Shown: positions 25,205 to 33,856 of the stretch, piece by piece
Layout: every line of letters begins with the position of its first letter
How positions within the stretch are numbered: the first letter of the stretch is position 1
Origin: Cyanobium sp.
GTDB taxonomy: Bacteria; Cyanobacteriota; Cyanobacteriia; PCC-6307; Cyanobiaceae
Direction: 5' to 3'
Assembly: GCA_014191755.1 (NCBI GenBank)
Contig: BJHE01000005.1
Coordinates: 20,850 to 84,849 of the forward strand
DNA: 64,000 nucleotides
Position numbers and translations under genes: made by a program
Notes under the pieces: model-generated
What the model was told of the DNA's origin: nothing
Database searches by the model: none
Seen by the model: only the letters and a program-made list of their open reading frames with translations

Positions 25205-26764
25205 TCAGGCGGCGCGACCGCTCAGGGCGGCAAGCCTGCTGAGGAGGTGCTCAATGCTGTAGCCGAACAAGGAGGGATCCGGTTCGGATCCACCCAGATC
25301 CGCCAGGCCCAGCTCGGCCCAGCGTCGATCCACCCGGGCCTCCAGCTCGGCACTGCGCCGCAAGGGCTCGCCCCAGCCGTGGCGTTTCTCCGGGCCCACC
25401 TTGGTGGTGGCGTCGATCGCCAGGCGGCCGCCCAGGCCCAGTCGCTCGCTGGCGAAATCGAGCGTGTCAAAGGGGGTGTCCTCCAGCACGAACAGATCGC
25501 GCTGCGGATCCACCAGGGCGCTGATCGCCCAGATCACCTGGCGCGGATCGCGGATGTTGATCGCCTTGTCCACCACCACCACGAACTTGGTGTAAGTGAA
25601 CTGGGGCAGAGCCGTCCAAAACGCCATCGCCGCTCGTTTGGCCTGGCCGGGATAGGCCTTGTCGATGGCGATCACGGCCAGCTTGTAGCTGAGCCCCTCC
25701 ATGGGTAGGAAGAAATCCACGATCTCCGGGATCTGCTGGCGCAGGATCGGCGTGTAGATGCGGTTCAGGGCGATCGCCAGCATCGCGTCCTCCTTGGGCG
25801 GCCGGCCGCTGAAGGTGGTGAAGTAGATCGGATTCCGGCGTTGGGTGATGCACTGAATCCGCACCAGCGGTGAATCCTCCACGCCGCCGTAGAAGCCCAT
25901 GTGGTCGCCGAAGCGGCCATCGGCCAGCTCCTCGCCGGGGGTGATCGTGCCCTCCAGCACCACCTCGCTGTGGCTGGGAACCTTGAGGTTCACGGTCTTG
26001 CACTTTGCCAGCCGTACCCCTTCGCCGCCGTAAAGCCCGGCGAACAGCCATTCGCTCAATTGCACCGGGATCGGGGTGGCCGCCGCCATCACCAGCAGCG
26101 GATGAACGCCGATGGCGATCGCGATCTCCAGCGGTTGACCCAGCGCCGCCGCCTTGCGGAGATGACGGGCGCCGCCGCGCACGCTCAGCCAATGCACGGT
26201 CATCGTGTTGATCGACTGCTGCTGCAGCCGGTAGACCCCCACGTTGGGGGTGCCGGTCTCGGGGTCCTTGGTGATCACCAGACCAAGGGTGATGATCCGG
26301 CCGGCGTCACCGGGCCAGGGGCGTAGCAGCGGCAGGGCGTCGAGGTTCACCGCCTCGCCGCGAAACACCTGCTGGCGGCAGGGTGGGGTGAGGTCCAGGT
26401 CGGGAAAGGCGCGCAGCAGGTCCCAGGCCAGGCCGCCATAGCTCTTGAGTTCCCCCAGACCCTTGGGGGGCCGGGGCTGCTGCAGCAGGGCCAGCTTGGC
26501 GCCGAGGACTTCGAGCTCCTCGGCCCGCTCCATCCCCATGCTCCACACCACCCGCTGCACGGTGCCGAGCAGGTTCACGGCCACCGGCATCGAGGAGCCG
26601 ATCACGTTCTCGAACAGCAGCGCCGGGCCGCCCATCGCCAGCACCCGATCGGCGATGGCGGTGAGCTCAAGGTCGGGATCCACCGGGGCCTTGATGCGGC
26701 GCAGTTGGCCACGACGCTCCAGGAGATCGAGGAAGCCGCGCAGATCGCGACCTTGCTGGGCCAT
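25205..26764 (-). CDS. UbiD family decarboxylase
   Basis: A prenyl-FMN-dependent decarboxylase of about 519 residues. It opens DLRGFLDLLERRGQLRRIKAPVDPDLELTAIADRV, a typical UbiD N-terminus. ITKDPETGTPNVGVYRLQ, GGEGVRLAKCKTVNLKVPSHSEVVLEG and RFGDHMGFYGG carry the family signature and catalytic Arg/Glu region. In cyanobacteria such enzymes are thought to decarboxylate 4-hydroxy-3-polyprenylbenzoate for plastoquinone, which fits the prenyl synthase further on; this link is inference. No UbiX flavin prenyltransferase is in the window. I chose ATG 26764 over 26794 because the extra ten residues are not conserved-looking. Confidence 0.9.
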   Translation of the reverse strand: MAQQGRDLRGFLDLLERRGQLRRIKAPVDPDLELTAIADRVLAMGGPALLFENVIGSSMPVAVNLLGTVQRVVWSMGMERAEELEVLGAKLALLQQPRPPKGLGELKSYGGLAWDLLRAFPDLDLTPPCRQQVFRGEAVNLDALPLLRPWPGDAGRIITLGLVITKDPETGTPNVGVYRLQQQSINTMTVHWLSVRGGARHLRKAAALGQPLEIAIAIGVHPLLVMAAATPIPVQLSEWLFAGLYGGEGVRLAKCKTVNLKVPSHSEVVLEGTITPGEELADGRFGDHMGFYGGVEDSPLVRIQCITQRRNPIYFTTFSGRPPKEDAMLAIALNRIYTPILRQQIPEIVDFFLPMEGLSYKLAVIAIDKAYPGQAKRAAMAFWTALPQFTYTKFVVVVDKAINIRDPRQVIWAISALVDPQRDLFVLEDTPFDTLDFASERLGLGGRLAIDATTKVGPEKRHGWGEPLRRSAELEARVDRRWAELGLADLGGSEPDPSLFGYSIEHLLSRLAALSGRAA

Positions 26765-26880
26765 CACACCAGACAATTGTCGCGGTGGCATCAAAGCGCA
26801 CTATGGCCTGTGGTGACTCCCCTTTGCGGGCGTTGGGGAGGTCGAGCTGTGCGAATGTGAAAACTTCCTGCCTCTGAAGC

Positions 26881-28053
26881 ATGCAGCGCTTTGCCCTTCC
26901 TCCCGTCGCCTTCCGCTCCGGGCACCGCTGCCGGGCACTGCTGCTGGCCCTCGGTCTCGCCCTCGCCGGCCTCCCCTCCAGCCCGCGCCCCGCGGCAGCC
27001 TGCACTCGCGTGCTCTACACCTCCCCGGATGGCACCGTGATCACCGGGCGGAGCATGGATTGGTCGGAGGACATGCGCTCCAATCTCTGGGCCTTCCCCC
27101 GCGGCATCGCGCGCGATGGCGGCGGTGGCGCCCGCACCCCCCGCTGGCGCTCCCGTTTTGGCAGCGTGGTGGTGAGCGGCTACGACATTGGCAGCGCCGA
27201 GGGCATGAACGAGAAGGGCCTGGTGGCCAACCTCCTTTACCTTGCGGAATCCGATTACGGCCAGCTCGATGGCAAGCCCGTGCTCTCCATTTCCCTCTGG
27301 GCCCAGTACGTGCTCGATCAGTTCGCCACGGTTTCTGAGGCGGTGGCCCACCTGCGCAAGGAGCCCTTCCGCGTGGTGGCGCCCACCCTCCCCAATGGCA
27401 AAGGCGCCCAGCTGCACCTTGCCATCTCCGACGCGACGGGTGATTCGGCAATTTTTGAGTACATCGGCGGCCGCCTGGTGATCCACCACGGGCGCCAGTA
27501 CGCGGTGATGACCAACTCCCCCAGCTTTGATCAGCAGCTCGCCCTCAACACCTACTGGCAGACCGTGGGCGGCAGCAGCTTCCTTCCCGGCACCATCCGA
27601 GCGGCCGATCGTTTCGTGCGCGCCTCCTTCCTGCTCGCCGCCCTGCCTCGCCAGGCCGATCCGGCCTTCATCAGCGCCGTGCCCGGTCAGAGCTTCCCCT
27701 TCCAAGCCCTCGCTGGCGTGCTCGGGGTGGTGCGCAGCGTCAGCGTTCCCCTCGGCATCACCACCCCCGGTGCCCCCAACCTCTCCTCCACCATCTGGCG
27801 GGTTGTGAACGATCAAAAGCGGCGGGTGCTTTACTTCGACGCCGTCACTTCCCCCAGCCTCTTCTGGGTGTCGCTGGATCAGCTCAACCTCGCCGACGGC
27901 GCCCCCGTGCGGCGGCTGGCGCTGACAGGTGGGCGGATCTACGGGGGTGAGACCGCCGCCAAGTTCGAGACGAGCCCCTCCTTCGCCTTCGCGCCCGCCT
28001 CCGGTTTGCCGACGCGCCCGAAGCCAGGCCAGGTGCCGACCGAGCGGCGCTGA
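26881..28053 (+). CDS. Secreted linear amide C-N hydrolase (choloylglycine hydrolase / penicillin acylase V family)
   Basis: A 390-residue Ntn hydrolase with a clear signal peptide ([24 protein letters not shown]). The processed protein would begin at [25 protein letters not shown], so cleavage exposes the nucleophilic N-terminal cysteine used by this family; the R and D of GRSMDW are also conserved. [22 protein letters not shown] and [18 protein letters not shown] are further signatures. Location is periplasm or outside. Substrates in the family include bile-salt, penicillin V and acyl-homoserine lactone amides; which applies here is unknown. It diverges from the UbiD-like gene. Confidence 0.88.
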   Translation: MQRFALPPVAFRSGHRCRALLLALGLALAGLPSSPRPAAACTRVLYTSPDGTVITGRSMDWSEDMRSNLWAFPRGIARDGGGGARTPRWRSRFGSVVVSGYDIGSAEGMNEKGLVANLLYLAESDYGQLDGKPVLSISLWAQYVLDQFATVSEAVAHLRKEPFRVVAPTLPNGKGAQLHLAISDATGDSAIFEYIGGRLVIHHGRQYAVMTNSPSFDQQLALNTYWQTVGGSSFLPGTIRAADRFVRASFLLAALPRQADPAFISAVPGQSFPFQALAGVLGVVRSVSVPLGITTPGAPNLSSTIWRVVNDQKRRVLYFDAVTSPSLFWVSLDQLNLADGAPVRRLALTGGRIYGGETAAKFETSPSFAFAPASGLPTRPKPGQVPTERR

Positions 28054-28124
28054 ACGCAGGCGGCTGGGGTCGCCAGCCAAGCCGGTTCGCTCTGCCACAC
28101 TCGGCCCAGCCCCCGGCGCGATCC

Positions 28125-28880
28125 ATGCAGATCTCTTACTTCCACACCTCCGAGGCGGTGCCTGCGGTGTTGCCCACCGCCGAGGGCGGACCGGATGCGG
28201 CCGTGGTGATCGACGTGCTCCGTGCCACCACCACGATCGCCTGGTCGCTGGAGAACGGTGCCGAGGCGATCCAGGCCTTCGCTGACCTCGCTGAGCTGGA
28301 GACCGCTGCCGCCGCCTGGCCAGCCGAGCAACGGCTGCGGGCCGGTGAGCGCGGCGGCCAGCGGGTGAACGGTTACGACCTTGGCAATTCCCCTCTGGCG
28401 GTGACGCCGGAGCTGGTGGGGGGCAAACGCATCTTCATGAGCACCACCAACGGCACCCGTTCCTTGGCGGCCGTGCGGGAGGTGCCGCTGCTGCTCACCG
28501 CCTGTCTGCCCAACCGGACCGCCGTGGCGCGCCGCTTGATCGAACGGGATGCCCAGCAGGTGTGGATTGTGGGCAGTGGCTGGGAGGGCGATTACTCCCT
28601 GGAGGACAGCCTGGCGGCCGGGGCCGTGGCCTCGGCTGCGATCGAGCTGGCGGTGGCCCCCCACCGGGGGGTCACCTGCGCCAACGACGAGATGCTCGCC
28701 GCCCTGGCTCTGTGGCAGCAGTGGCGCCACGACACGGAAACCTGCCTGCGGGCTGCCAGCCATGGCCAGCGCCTGATCCGCCTCGGCAACCACGATGCCG
28801 ACTTCGCCTCCTGTGCCGCCGTGGACAGCCTGCAGGTCGTGCCGATTCAGGCGGAAGCGGGTGTGCTGCGCGCCAGCTGA
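28125..28880 (+). CDS. comB: ComB family 2-phosphosulfolactate phosphatase
   Basis: A 251-residue protein. [63 protein letters not shown] and [13 protein letters not shown] match ComB, which hydrolyses 2-phospho-3-sulfolactate. In coenzyme M-producing archaea it acts in CoM synthesis. Cyanobacterial members are common, but their role is less certain because the rest of the CoM route is usually missing; no comA or comC is in the window. The family call is firm and the physiological role open. Confidence 0.88.
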   Translation: MQISYFHTSEAVPAVLPTAEGGPDAAVVIDVLRATTTIAWSLENGAEAIQAFADLAELETAAAAWPAEQRLRAGERGGQRVNGYDLGNSPLAVTPELVGGKRIFMSTTNGTRSLAAVREVPLLLTACLPNRTAVARRLIERDAQQVWIVGSGWEGDYSLEDSLAAGAVASAAIELAVAPHRGVTCANDEMLAALALWQQWRHDTETCLRAASHGQRLIRLGNHDADFASCAAVDSLQVVPIQAEAGVLRAS

Positions 28881-28973
28881 GCGACCTCGCCAGGCTCTTC
28901 AGGGGGGTGGAGCTCCCGCCCCTGGCTCGCTCGGGTGCGGCCCCTTACAGTTCGCCCGACGATTGGAGCAACG

Positions 28974-29792
28974 GTGGGCAGTTTCCTGGCAGCAGCCCTG
29001 CAACTCACCAGCGGCTCCGATCCGGATGCCAACTTCGCCTCAGCCGAGGAGCAGATCGAGCTGGCGGCCCGCCGCGGCGCCGACCTGTTGGGGCTGCCCG
29101 AGAACTTCGCCTTCATGGGTGACGACCAGCGTCGTCTGGAGCTGGCGCCGGCCCTGGCGGAGCGTTGCAGCCGCTTCTTGGTCACGATGGCGCGCCGCTA
29201 TCAGGTGACCCTGCTCGGCGGTGGCTTTCCGGTTCCGGCAGGGGAGAACCTCACCTACAACCGCGCGGAACTGGTGGGCACCGAGGGCCAGCTGCTGGCT
29301 CGCTACGACAAGATCCATCTTTTTGATGTTGATATCCCCGATGGCATCACCTACTGCGAATCGGCCACGGTGAAACCCGGTGATGCGCTTCCCCCCGTGG
29401 TGGATGTGCCCGGTCTGTGCCGCATCGGCCTCTCGATCTGTTACGACGTGCGCTTCCCGGAGCTCTATCGCTACTTGTCTTCAGCGGGGGCGGAACTGCT
29501 GATGGTGCCGGCCGCCTTCACCGCCTACACCGGCAAGGACCACTGGCAGGTGCTGCTGCAGGCCCGGGCGATCGAAAACACCGCCTACGTGGTGGCCCCG
29601 GCCCAGACCGGTGTTCACTACGGTCGCCGCCAGACCCATGGCCATGCCCTGGTGATCGATCCCTGGGGCACCGTGCTCGCCGACGCCGGCCTGGCCCCCG
29701 GCCTGGCCGTTGCCCCGGTCGATGGAGGTCACGGAGCGCGGGTTCGGGCCCAGATGCCGAGCCTGCAGCACCGGCAACCAGCATTGTTCTGA
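28974..29792 (+). CDS. Carbon-nitrogen hydrolase (Nit1/Nit2-like amidase)
   Basis: A nitrilase-superfamily amidase of 272 residues. The Glu-Lys-Cys triad is visible: E in ADLLGLPENFAFMG, K in ARYDKIHLFDVDI, and C in GLSICYDVRFPELYRYL. Relatives hydrolyse omega-amides such as deaminated glutathione. GTG 28974 has GGAG six bases upstream and gives an N-terminus just before the conserved AALQLTS strand, so I prefer it to the longer ORF at 28935. It lies in a same-strand run comB, this gene, amidase, murI. Confidence 0.88.
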   Translation: MGSFLAAALQLTSGSDPDANFASAEEQIELAARRGADLLGLPENFAFMGDDQRRLELAPALAERCSRFLVTMARRYQVTLLGGGFPVPAGENLTYNRAELVGTEGQLLARYDKIHLFDVDIPDGITYCESATVKPGDALPPVVDVPGLCRIGLSICYDVRFPELYRYLSSAGAELLMVPAAFTAYTGKDHWQVLLQARAIENTAYVVAPAQTGVHYGRRQTHGHALVIDPWGTVLADAGLAPGLAVAPVDGGHGARVRAQMPSLQHRQPALF

Positions 29793-29799
29793 TCGGTTG

Positions 29800-30927
29800 A
29801 TGGCGATCCGGCCCACGCTGCCAGCCCTTGCCAGGGGCGGATGGCGTCCCTGGCTGGGCCTGGCCCTCCTGGTCGGAGCGGTGTTCACCGGCCTGCCGGC
29901 CAGGGCAGCCAGCAGCCTTTCGGCCTGGCGGGTGAGCCGCGAGGGGGTGCTTGAGCTGCGCACCAGTCCCGGCATCCAGGTGCGTGCCTTTTATGAGGAG
30001 GGTCTCGGCGGCAGGGGCCCCCGCATCTGGTTCGACCTGCCGGGTGCCCCCCTGCGGGCCCGTTCGCTCTGGCTGGGCTACAACCTCCAAGAGGTGCGCA
30101 TCGGCCGGCCCGATGACGGCACCACGCGCCTGGTGCTGGAGTTTCGAGCCGGCACGGTGCTCGATCCCCGCCAGCTGCGCCTGGTGGGCACCGCCCGGGA
30201 TCGCTGGCGGATGGATCTTTCCCCCAGGGCCACGCGCCTGGGGGTTGCGGCCGGCGAGGGAGATTTCGAGGCGGTGCCGCGCGCGCTGGCGGTGCGGCCC
30301 CGTGCCGATCGACCCCGCTGGTCCCTGCTGCCCCGACGCCCCCTCTCCCCGGAGGGCCTGCCGGTGGTGCCCCGCGGCCGCTACCGGGTGGTGATCGATC
30401 CCGGCCATGGTGGTCCGGATCCAGGCGCTGTGGGCATCGAGGGCCTGCGCGAGACCGATGTGGTGCTCGATGTTGCCCTGCAGGTGGCCCAGTTGCTGCA
30501 GGCACGGGGGGTGCAGGTGCTGCTGACCCGAACCACCGAAGTGGATCTGGACCTGCCGCCCCGCGTGGCCCTGGCCAATGCCAGCGGTGCCCAGCTGTTT
30601 GTGAGCCTGCATGCCAATGCCCTCAGCCTTGATCGCCCCGATGTGAACGGCATCGAAACCTTCTATGTCGAGGGGGGGGCCTCCACCCGGTTGGCCCAGT
30701 TGGTGCAGCAGTATCTGCTGGCCGTGTCGCCTGGCACGCCGGACCGGGGGGCCCGGCCTGGCCGCTTCTTCGTGATCCGCCGCACGGTGATGCCTTCGGT
30801 GCTAGCCGAAATCGGATTCGTCACTGGTGAGATCGACGCACCCCGCCTCAGCGATGCAAGCTTCCGGAGACGCCTGGCCCAGGCCATTTCCGGCGCGATC
30901 CTCACCTACCTGCAGCAAGCCTCTTGA
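29800..30927 (+). CDS. amiC: N-acetylmuramoyl-L-alanine amidase (AMIN + Amidase_3)
   Basis: Periplasmic zinc amidase that cuts the bond between muramic acid and the stem peptide, needed for daughter-cell separation. After a signal peptide (LGLALLVGAVFTGLPARA) comes an AMIN-type domain (about 35-125). The catalytic domain follows, with VVIDPGHGGPDPGAVG (first zinc His), GLRETDVVLDVALQVAQLL (Glu), LFVSLHANALS (His) and PSVLAEIGFVTG (catalytic Glu). ATG 29800 removes 30 unlikely residues from the track ORF. About 375 residues. The stop overlaps the murI start by four bases. Confidence 0.92.
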   Translation: MAIRPTLPALARGGWRPWLGLALLVGAVFTGLPARAASSLSAWRVSREGVLELRTSPGIQVRAFYEEGLGGRGPRIWFDLPGAPLRARSLWLGYNLQEVRIGRPDDGTTRLVLEFRAGTVLDPRQLRLVGTARDRWRMDLSPRATRLGVAAGEGDFEAVPRALAVRPRADRPRWSLLPRRPLSPEGLPVVPRGRYRVVIDPGHGGPDPGAVGIEGLRETDVVLDVALQVAQLLQARGVQVLLTRTTEVDLDLPPRVALANASGAQLFVSLHANALSLDRPDVNGIETFYVEGGASTRLAQLVQQYLLAVSPGTPDRGARPGRFFVIRRTVMPSVLAEIGFVTGEIDAPRLSDASFRRRLAQAISGAILTYLQQAS

Positions 30928-31748
30928 GTCTCCTTGTTGGATTGTTCGATAGCGGCCTAGGCGGCCTCACCGTGCTGCGGCAGGTGCAGGCCCTCTACCC
31001 CCACACCCCCTGCCTCTACCTGGGCGACACGGCGCGGGTGCCCTACGGCCAGCGATCAACCCAGGAGATCCGAGCGATTGCCGCCGAGGTGGTGCACTGG
31101 CTGCGACAGCAGGGCGTTGATGTGTTGCTGATGGCCTGCAACACTTCCAACGCCCTCGCCCTCGATGTGGCGGTGGCAGAGGCGGGCGTGCCGGTGCTGG
31201 GCCTGATCGATAGCGTGGCCGCCGCCATCGATAGCGACCGGGTCGGCATCCTGGCCACCCCGGCCACCGCCGCCAGCGGGGCCTACCGCCGCGCCATCCA
31301 CGCCTGCCGTCCCTCCGCCCAGGTGAGGGAGGTGGGTTGCCCCGACTTTGTGCCCCTGATCGAGGCAGGGAACCTGGAGGTGCCGGAACTGCGGGAGGCG
31401 GCATCCGGCTACCTGGCTCCGCTGCTGGAGGACGGGGTCGACACGATCGTGCTGGGCTGCACCCACTACCCCCTGCTGAGGCCGCTACTCAGCTCGTTGC
31501 TCCCCCCGGACGTGCAGCTGGTGGATCCCGCCGTCGCCACGGGCCACCGACTCGGACCGTTGCTGGCCAGCCTGGGCGAATCCCCCGAGGCCGAGCGGGC
31601 AGCGGAGCCGGTGCTGTCCATTCCGGAGCGCACCACTTACTGCGTCACCGGGTCGGCCGAGGCCTTCGCCACGGCAGCCGCCACCTGGCTGGGACAGCGA
31701 CCCACCGTGCATGGGGTCAATCTGCAGTCCCCGGCCCGCATCCGATGA
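30924..31748 (+). CDS. murI: Glutamate racemase
   Basis: Provides D-glutamate for peptidoglycan. VGLFDSGLGGLTVLRQVQALYP, the first catalytic cysteine in LLMACNTSNALAL, and the second in IVLGCTHYPLLRPLL are all present in a protein of 274 residues, the normal size. The start is TTG 30924, overlapping the stop of the amidase gene as TTGA, so the two cell-wall genes are translationally coupled. Confidence 0.95.
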   Translation: MSLLVGLFDSGLGGLTVLRQVQALYPHTPCLYLGDTARVPYGQRSTQEIRAIAAEVVHWLRQQGVDVLLMACNTSNALALDVAVAEAGVPVLGLIDSVAAAIDSDRVGILATPATAASGAYRRAIHACRPSAQVREVGCPDFVPLIEAGNLEVPELREAASGYLAPLLEDGVDTIVLGCTHYPLLRPLLSSLLPPDVQLVDPAVATGHRLGPLLASLGESPEAERAAEPVLSIPERTTYCVTGSAEAFATAAATWLGQRPTVHGVNLQSPARIR

Positions 31749-31785
31749 GTCGGGCCTCCTAGGATCACGCCACTGAGGAGGTCCC

Positions 31786-32757
31786 GTGACGACCGTTGCA
31801 GAGCTGCTTCAGCCGGTCGAGACCGACCTCGATGCCCTGCTGGCGGATTTGCGCGCCCTGATCGGCGCCGGCCATCCAATTCTTCAGGCTGCCGCCGAGC
31901 ATCTGTTCGCCGCTGGGGGGAAGCGCCTACGCCCCGGCATTGTGTTGTTGATCTCTCGGGCAATCGCCGCCGACGGCCAGCTCAGTTCGCGCCACCGGCG
32001 CCTGGCGGAGATCACCGAAATGATCCACACCGCCTCCCTGGTGCACGACGACGTGGTCGACGAGGCCGCCACCCGCCGAGGAGTGGCCACGGTGCATAGT
32101 CGCTTCAACCATCGCGTGGCTGTGCTGGCCGGCGATTTTCTCTTCGCCCAGGCCAGCTGGCACCTCGCCAACCTCGACGACCTGGAGGTAGTGAAGCTGC
32201 TCTCCCGGGTGATCATGGATCTGGCCGATGGAGAGATTCGCCAGGGCCTCTACCGCTATGACACCGGCCAGAGTTTCGAGACTTACCTCGAAAAGAGCTA
32301 TTGCAAAACCGCCTCGCTGATCGCGAACAGCGCCAGGGCCGCTGGCGTTCTCACTGGACTCCCCCAGGAGAGGCTGGAGGCTCTTCACCACTTCGGCCGT
32401 CAGTTCGGGCTGGCCTTCCAAGTGGTGGATGACATCCTCGATTTCACCGGCAGCGACCAGCAGCTCGGCAAGCCGGCCGCCAGTGATTTGGCCTCCGGCT
32501 ACCTCACGGCGCCCGCCCTGTATGCCCTTGAGGAGCGTCCGGCCCTCGCCGGCCTGATCGAGAGGGAGTTCTGCGAACCCGACGACCTGGAGCAGGCCCT
32601 CGAACTCGTCCGCGGCTGTGAGGCCATCCCCCGCTCCCGTGCCCTGGCTGAGGGCTTCGCCCGCGAAGCGCACCAGGCGATCGAGTGGCTCTCCCCTTCC
32701 GATCCCCGCAGTGCACTGCGGGCCCTGCCGGAATACGTATTGGGTAGGCTCTACTGA
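31786..32757 (+). CDS. sds: Long-chain polyprenyl diphosphate synthase (solanesyl type)
   Basis: Trans-prenyltransferase that builds the C45-range tail for plastoquinone. The first aspartate-rich motif is LVHDDVVDEA, the second FQVVDDILDFTG, with GGKRLRPGIVLL and LAGDFLFAQASWHLANL between. At 323 residues it has the normal length, starting at GTG 31786. The chain-length call follows the typical cyanobacterial location 3' of murI and sequence character; it is not proven. Together with the UbiD-like decarboxylase and menD/menB, the window holds several quinone genes. Confidence 0.88.
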   Translation: MTTVAELLQPVETDLDALLADLRALIGAGHPILQAAAEHLFAAGGKRLRPGIVLLISRAIAADGQLSSRHRRLAEITEMIHTASLVHDDVVDEAATRRGVATVHSRFNHRVAVLAGDFLFAQASWHLANLDDLEVVKLLSRVIMDLADGEIRQGLYRYDTGQSFETYLEKSYCKTASLIANSARAAGVLTGLPQERLEALHHFGRQFGLAFQVVDDILDFTGSDQQLGKPAASDLASGYLTAPALYALEERPALAGLIEREFCEPDDLEQALELVRGCEAIPRSRALAEGFAREAHQAIEWLSPSDPRSALRALPEYVLGRLY

Positions 32758-32841
32758 GGTTGATCTCCGTACTTTCGGGTTCGGTTTCCGGGTCCGCTCT
32801 CGTCCAGACTTCTGAATGAGTAGCTGTCGGGGCAACGTTCA

Positions 32842-33839
32842 ATGCCCGACTGGCCCCTTCCGGCCGATGAGTCGGCCCGTATGGAGAACCTGAGGAGTTT
32901 CTTCATCCTCGACAGCCAGTCCGACGAGAACTTCGACCGGATCACTCGGCTCGCGAGCGAGATGCTGGGCCTCCCGGTCGCCCTGATCTCGCTGGTCGAT
33001 GAGGATCGCCAGTGGTTCCTCTCCAGGTCGGCGTCGATGTGACCCAGACGGGGCGTGAGGTGGCCTTCTGCGCCCACGCCATCTGCGGCGATGAGGTAAT
33101 TGTGGTGGCAGGCGCCCAAAACGATGAGCGCTTCCGTCCCAACCCTCTGGTCACGGGGCATCCCCACATCCGCTTCTACGCGGTAGCGCCACTGCACACG
33201 GGCCAGGGCCGCAACATCGGCACGCTCTGCGTAATCGGTACCGAACCCCGGGGGCTGTCGGAGCAGGAGGCTGGCCTGCTCAGCGAACTGGCCTCCCTGG
33301 CCACGCATCAGATCGAGATGCGGCGCCTCACTTACCTCTGCTCCATCACCGGCCTGCCCAAACGCAGGCCCTTCTTCGAGGCCGGAGAACAGGAGTTTCA
33401 CCGTATCTGGCGCCAGGACAGCCCCTTGTCGATCCTGCTGTTCGACATCGACCATTTCCGCTCGATCAGCGAACGGTTTAGCCGGGAGCAGTCGGAGCGT
33501 GCCCTGGTCCAGGTGGCCGGGACGATCGCCGCGAAGCTGCGCCGCATCGATGTGCTGGCGCGGGTCGTCGGGGATGAGTTTGCGGCGGTGCTCCCCGCTT
33601 CTGATCAACTGGGGGCCATGACGGTGGCCGAGTCCATCCGCAGCGAGATCGTTGCCACCGGGGTCCGGATCGACGGATCCCTGCACCCCCTCAGCGTCAG
33701 TGTCGGCGTCGCCGAGCTGTCCGACGCGGATGGCAGCTTCTCTGACCTGTTTCAGCGCACCAACGAAGCCCTGACCCGGGCGAAGCTGGAGGGCCGCAAC
33801 CGAAGCATCACCGCCCTGACGCCGGCAGCTCTGGCCTGA
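32842..33839 (+). pseudogene. GAF-GGDEF protein gene, frameshifted, with degenerate GGDEF motif
   Basis: Two overlapping ORFs make one protein. The first (66 aa) starts MPDWPLPADESARMENLRSFFILDSQSDENFDRITRLASEMLGLPVALISLVDEDRQWFLS and then runs out of frame. The second continues VGVDVTQTGREVAFCAHAI through the GAF domain and into a GGDEF domain. One missing base near 33027-33030 would restore the frame. The signature reads ARVVGDEFAAVLP, so the first glycine of GGDEF is valine, which usually impairs cyclic-di-GMP synthesis. Either the gene is decaying or the base is an assembly error. The second ORF alone lacks the front half of GAF. Confidence 0.75.
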
Positions 33840-33856
33840 CTCGCGATCAGCGCGAG
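33840..33856. terminator. Short hairpin between convergent genes
   Basis: CTCGCG-ATCAG-CGCGAG forms a 6-base GC-rich stem exactly where the GGDEF gene and the hybrid kinase gene converge. There is no T-tract on either side. Possible shared terminator, weak evidence. Confidence 0.3.
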
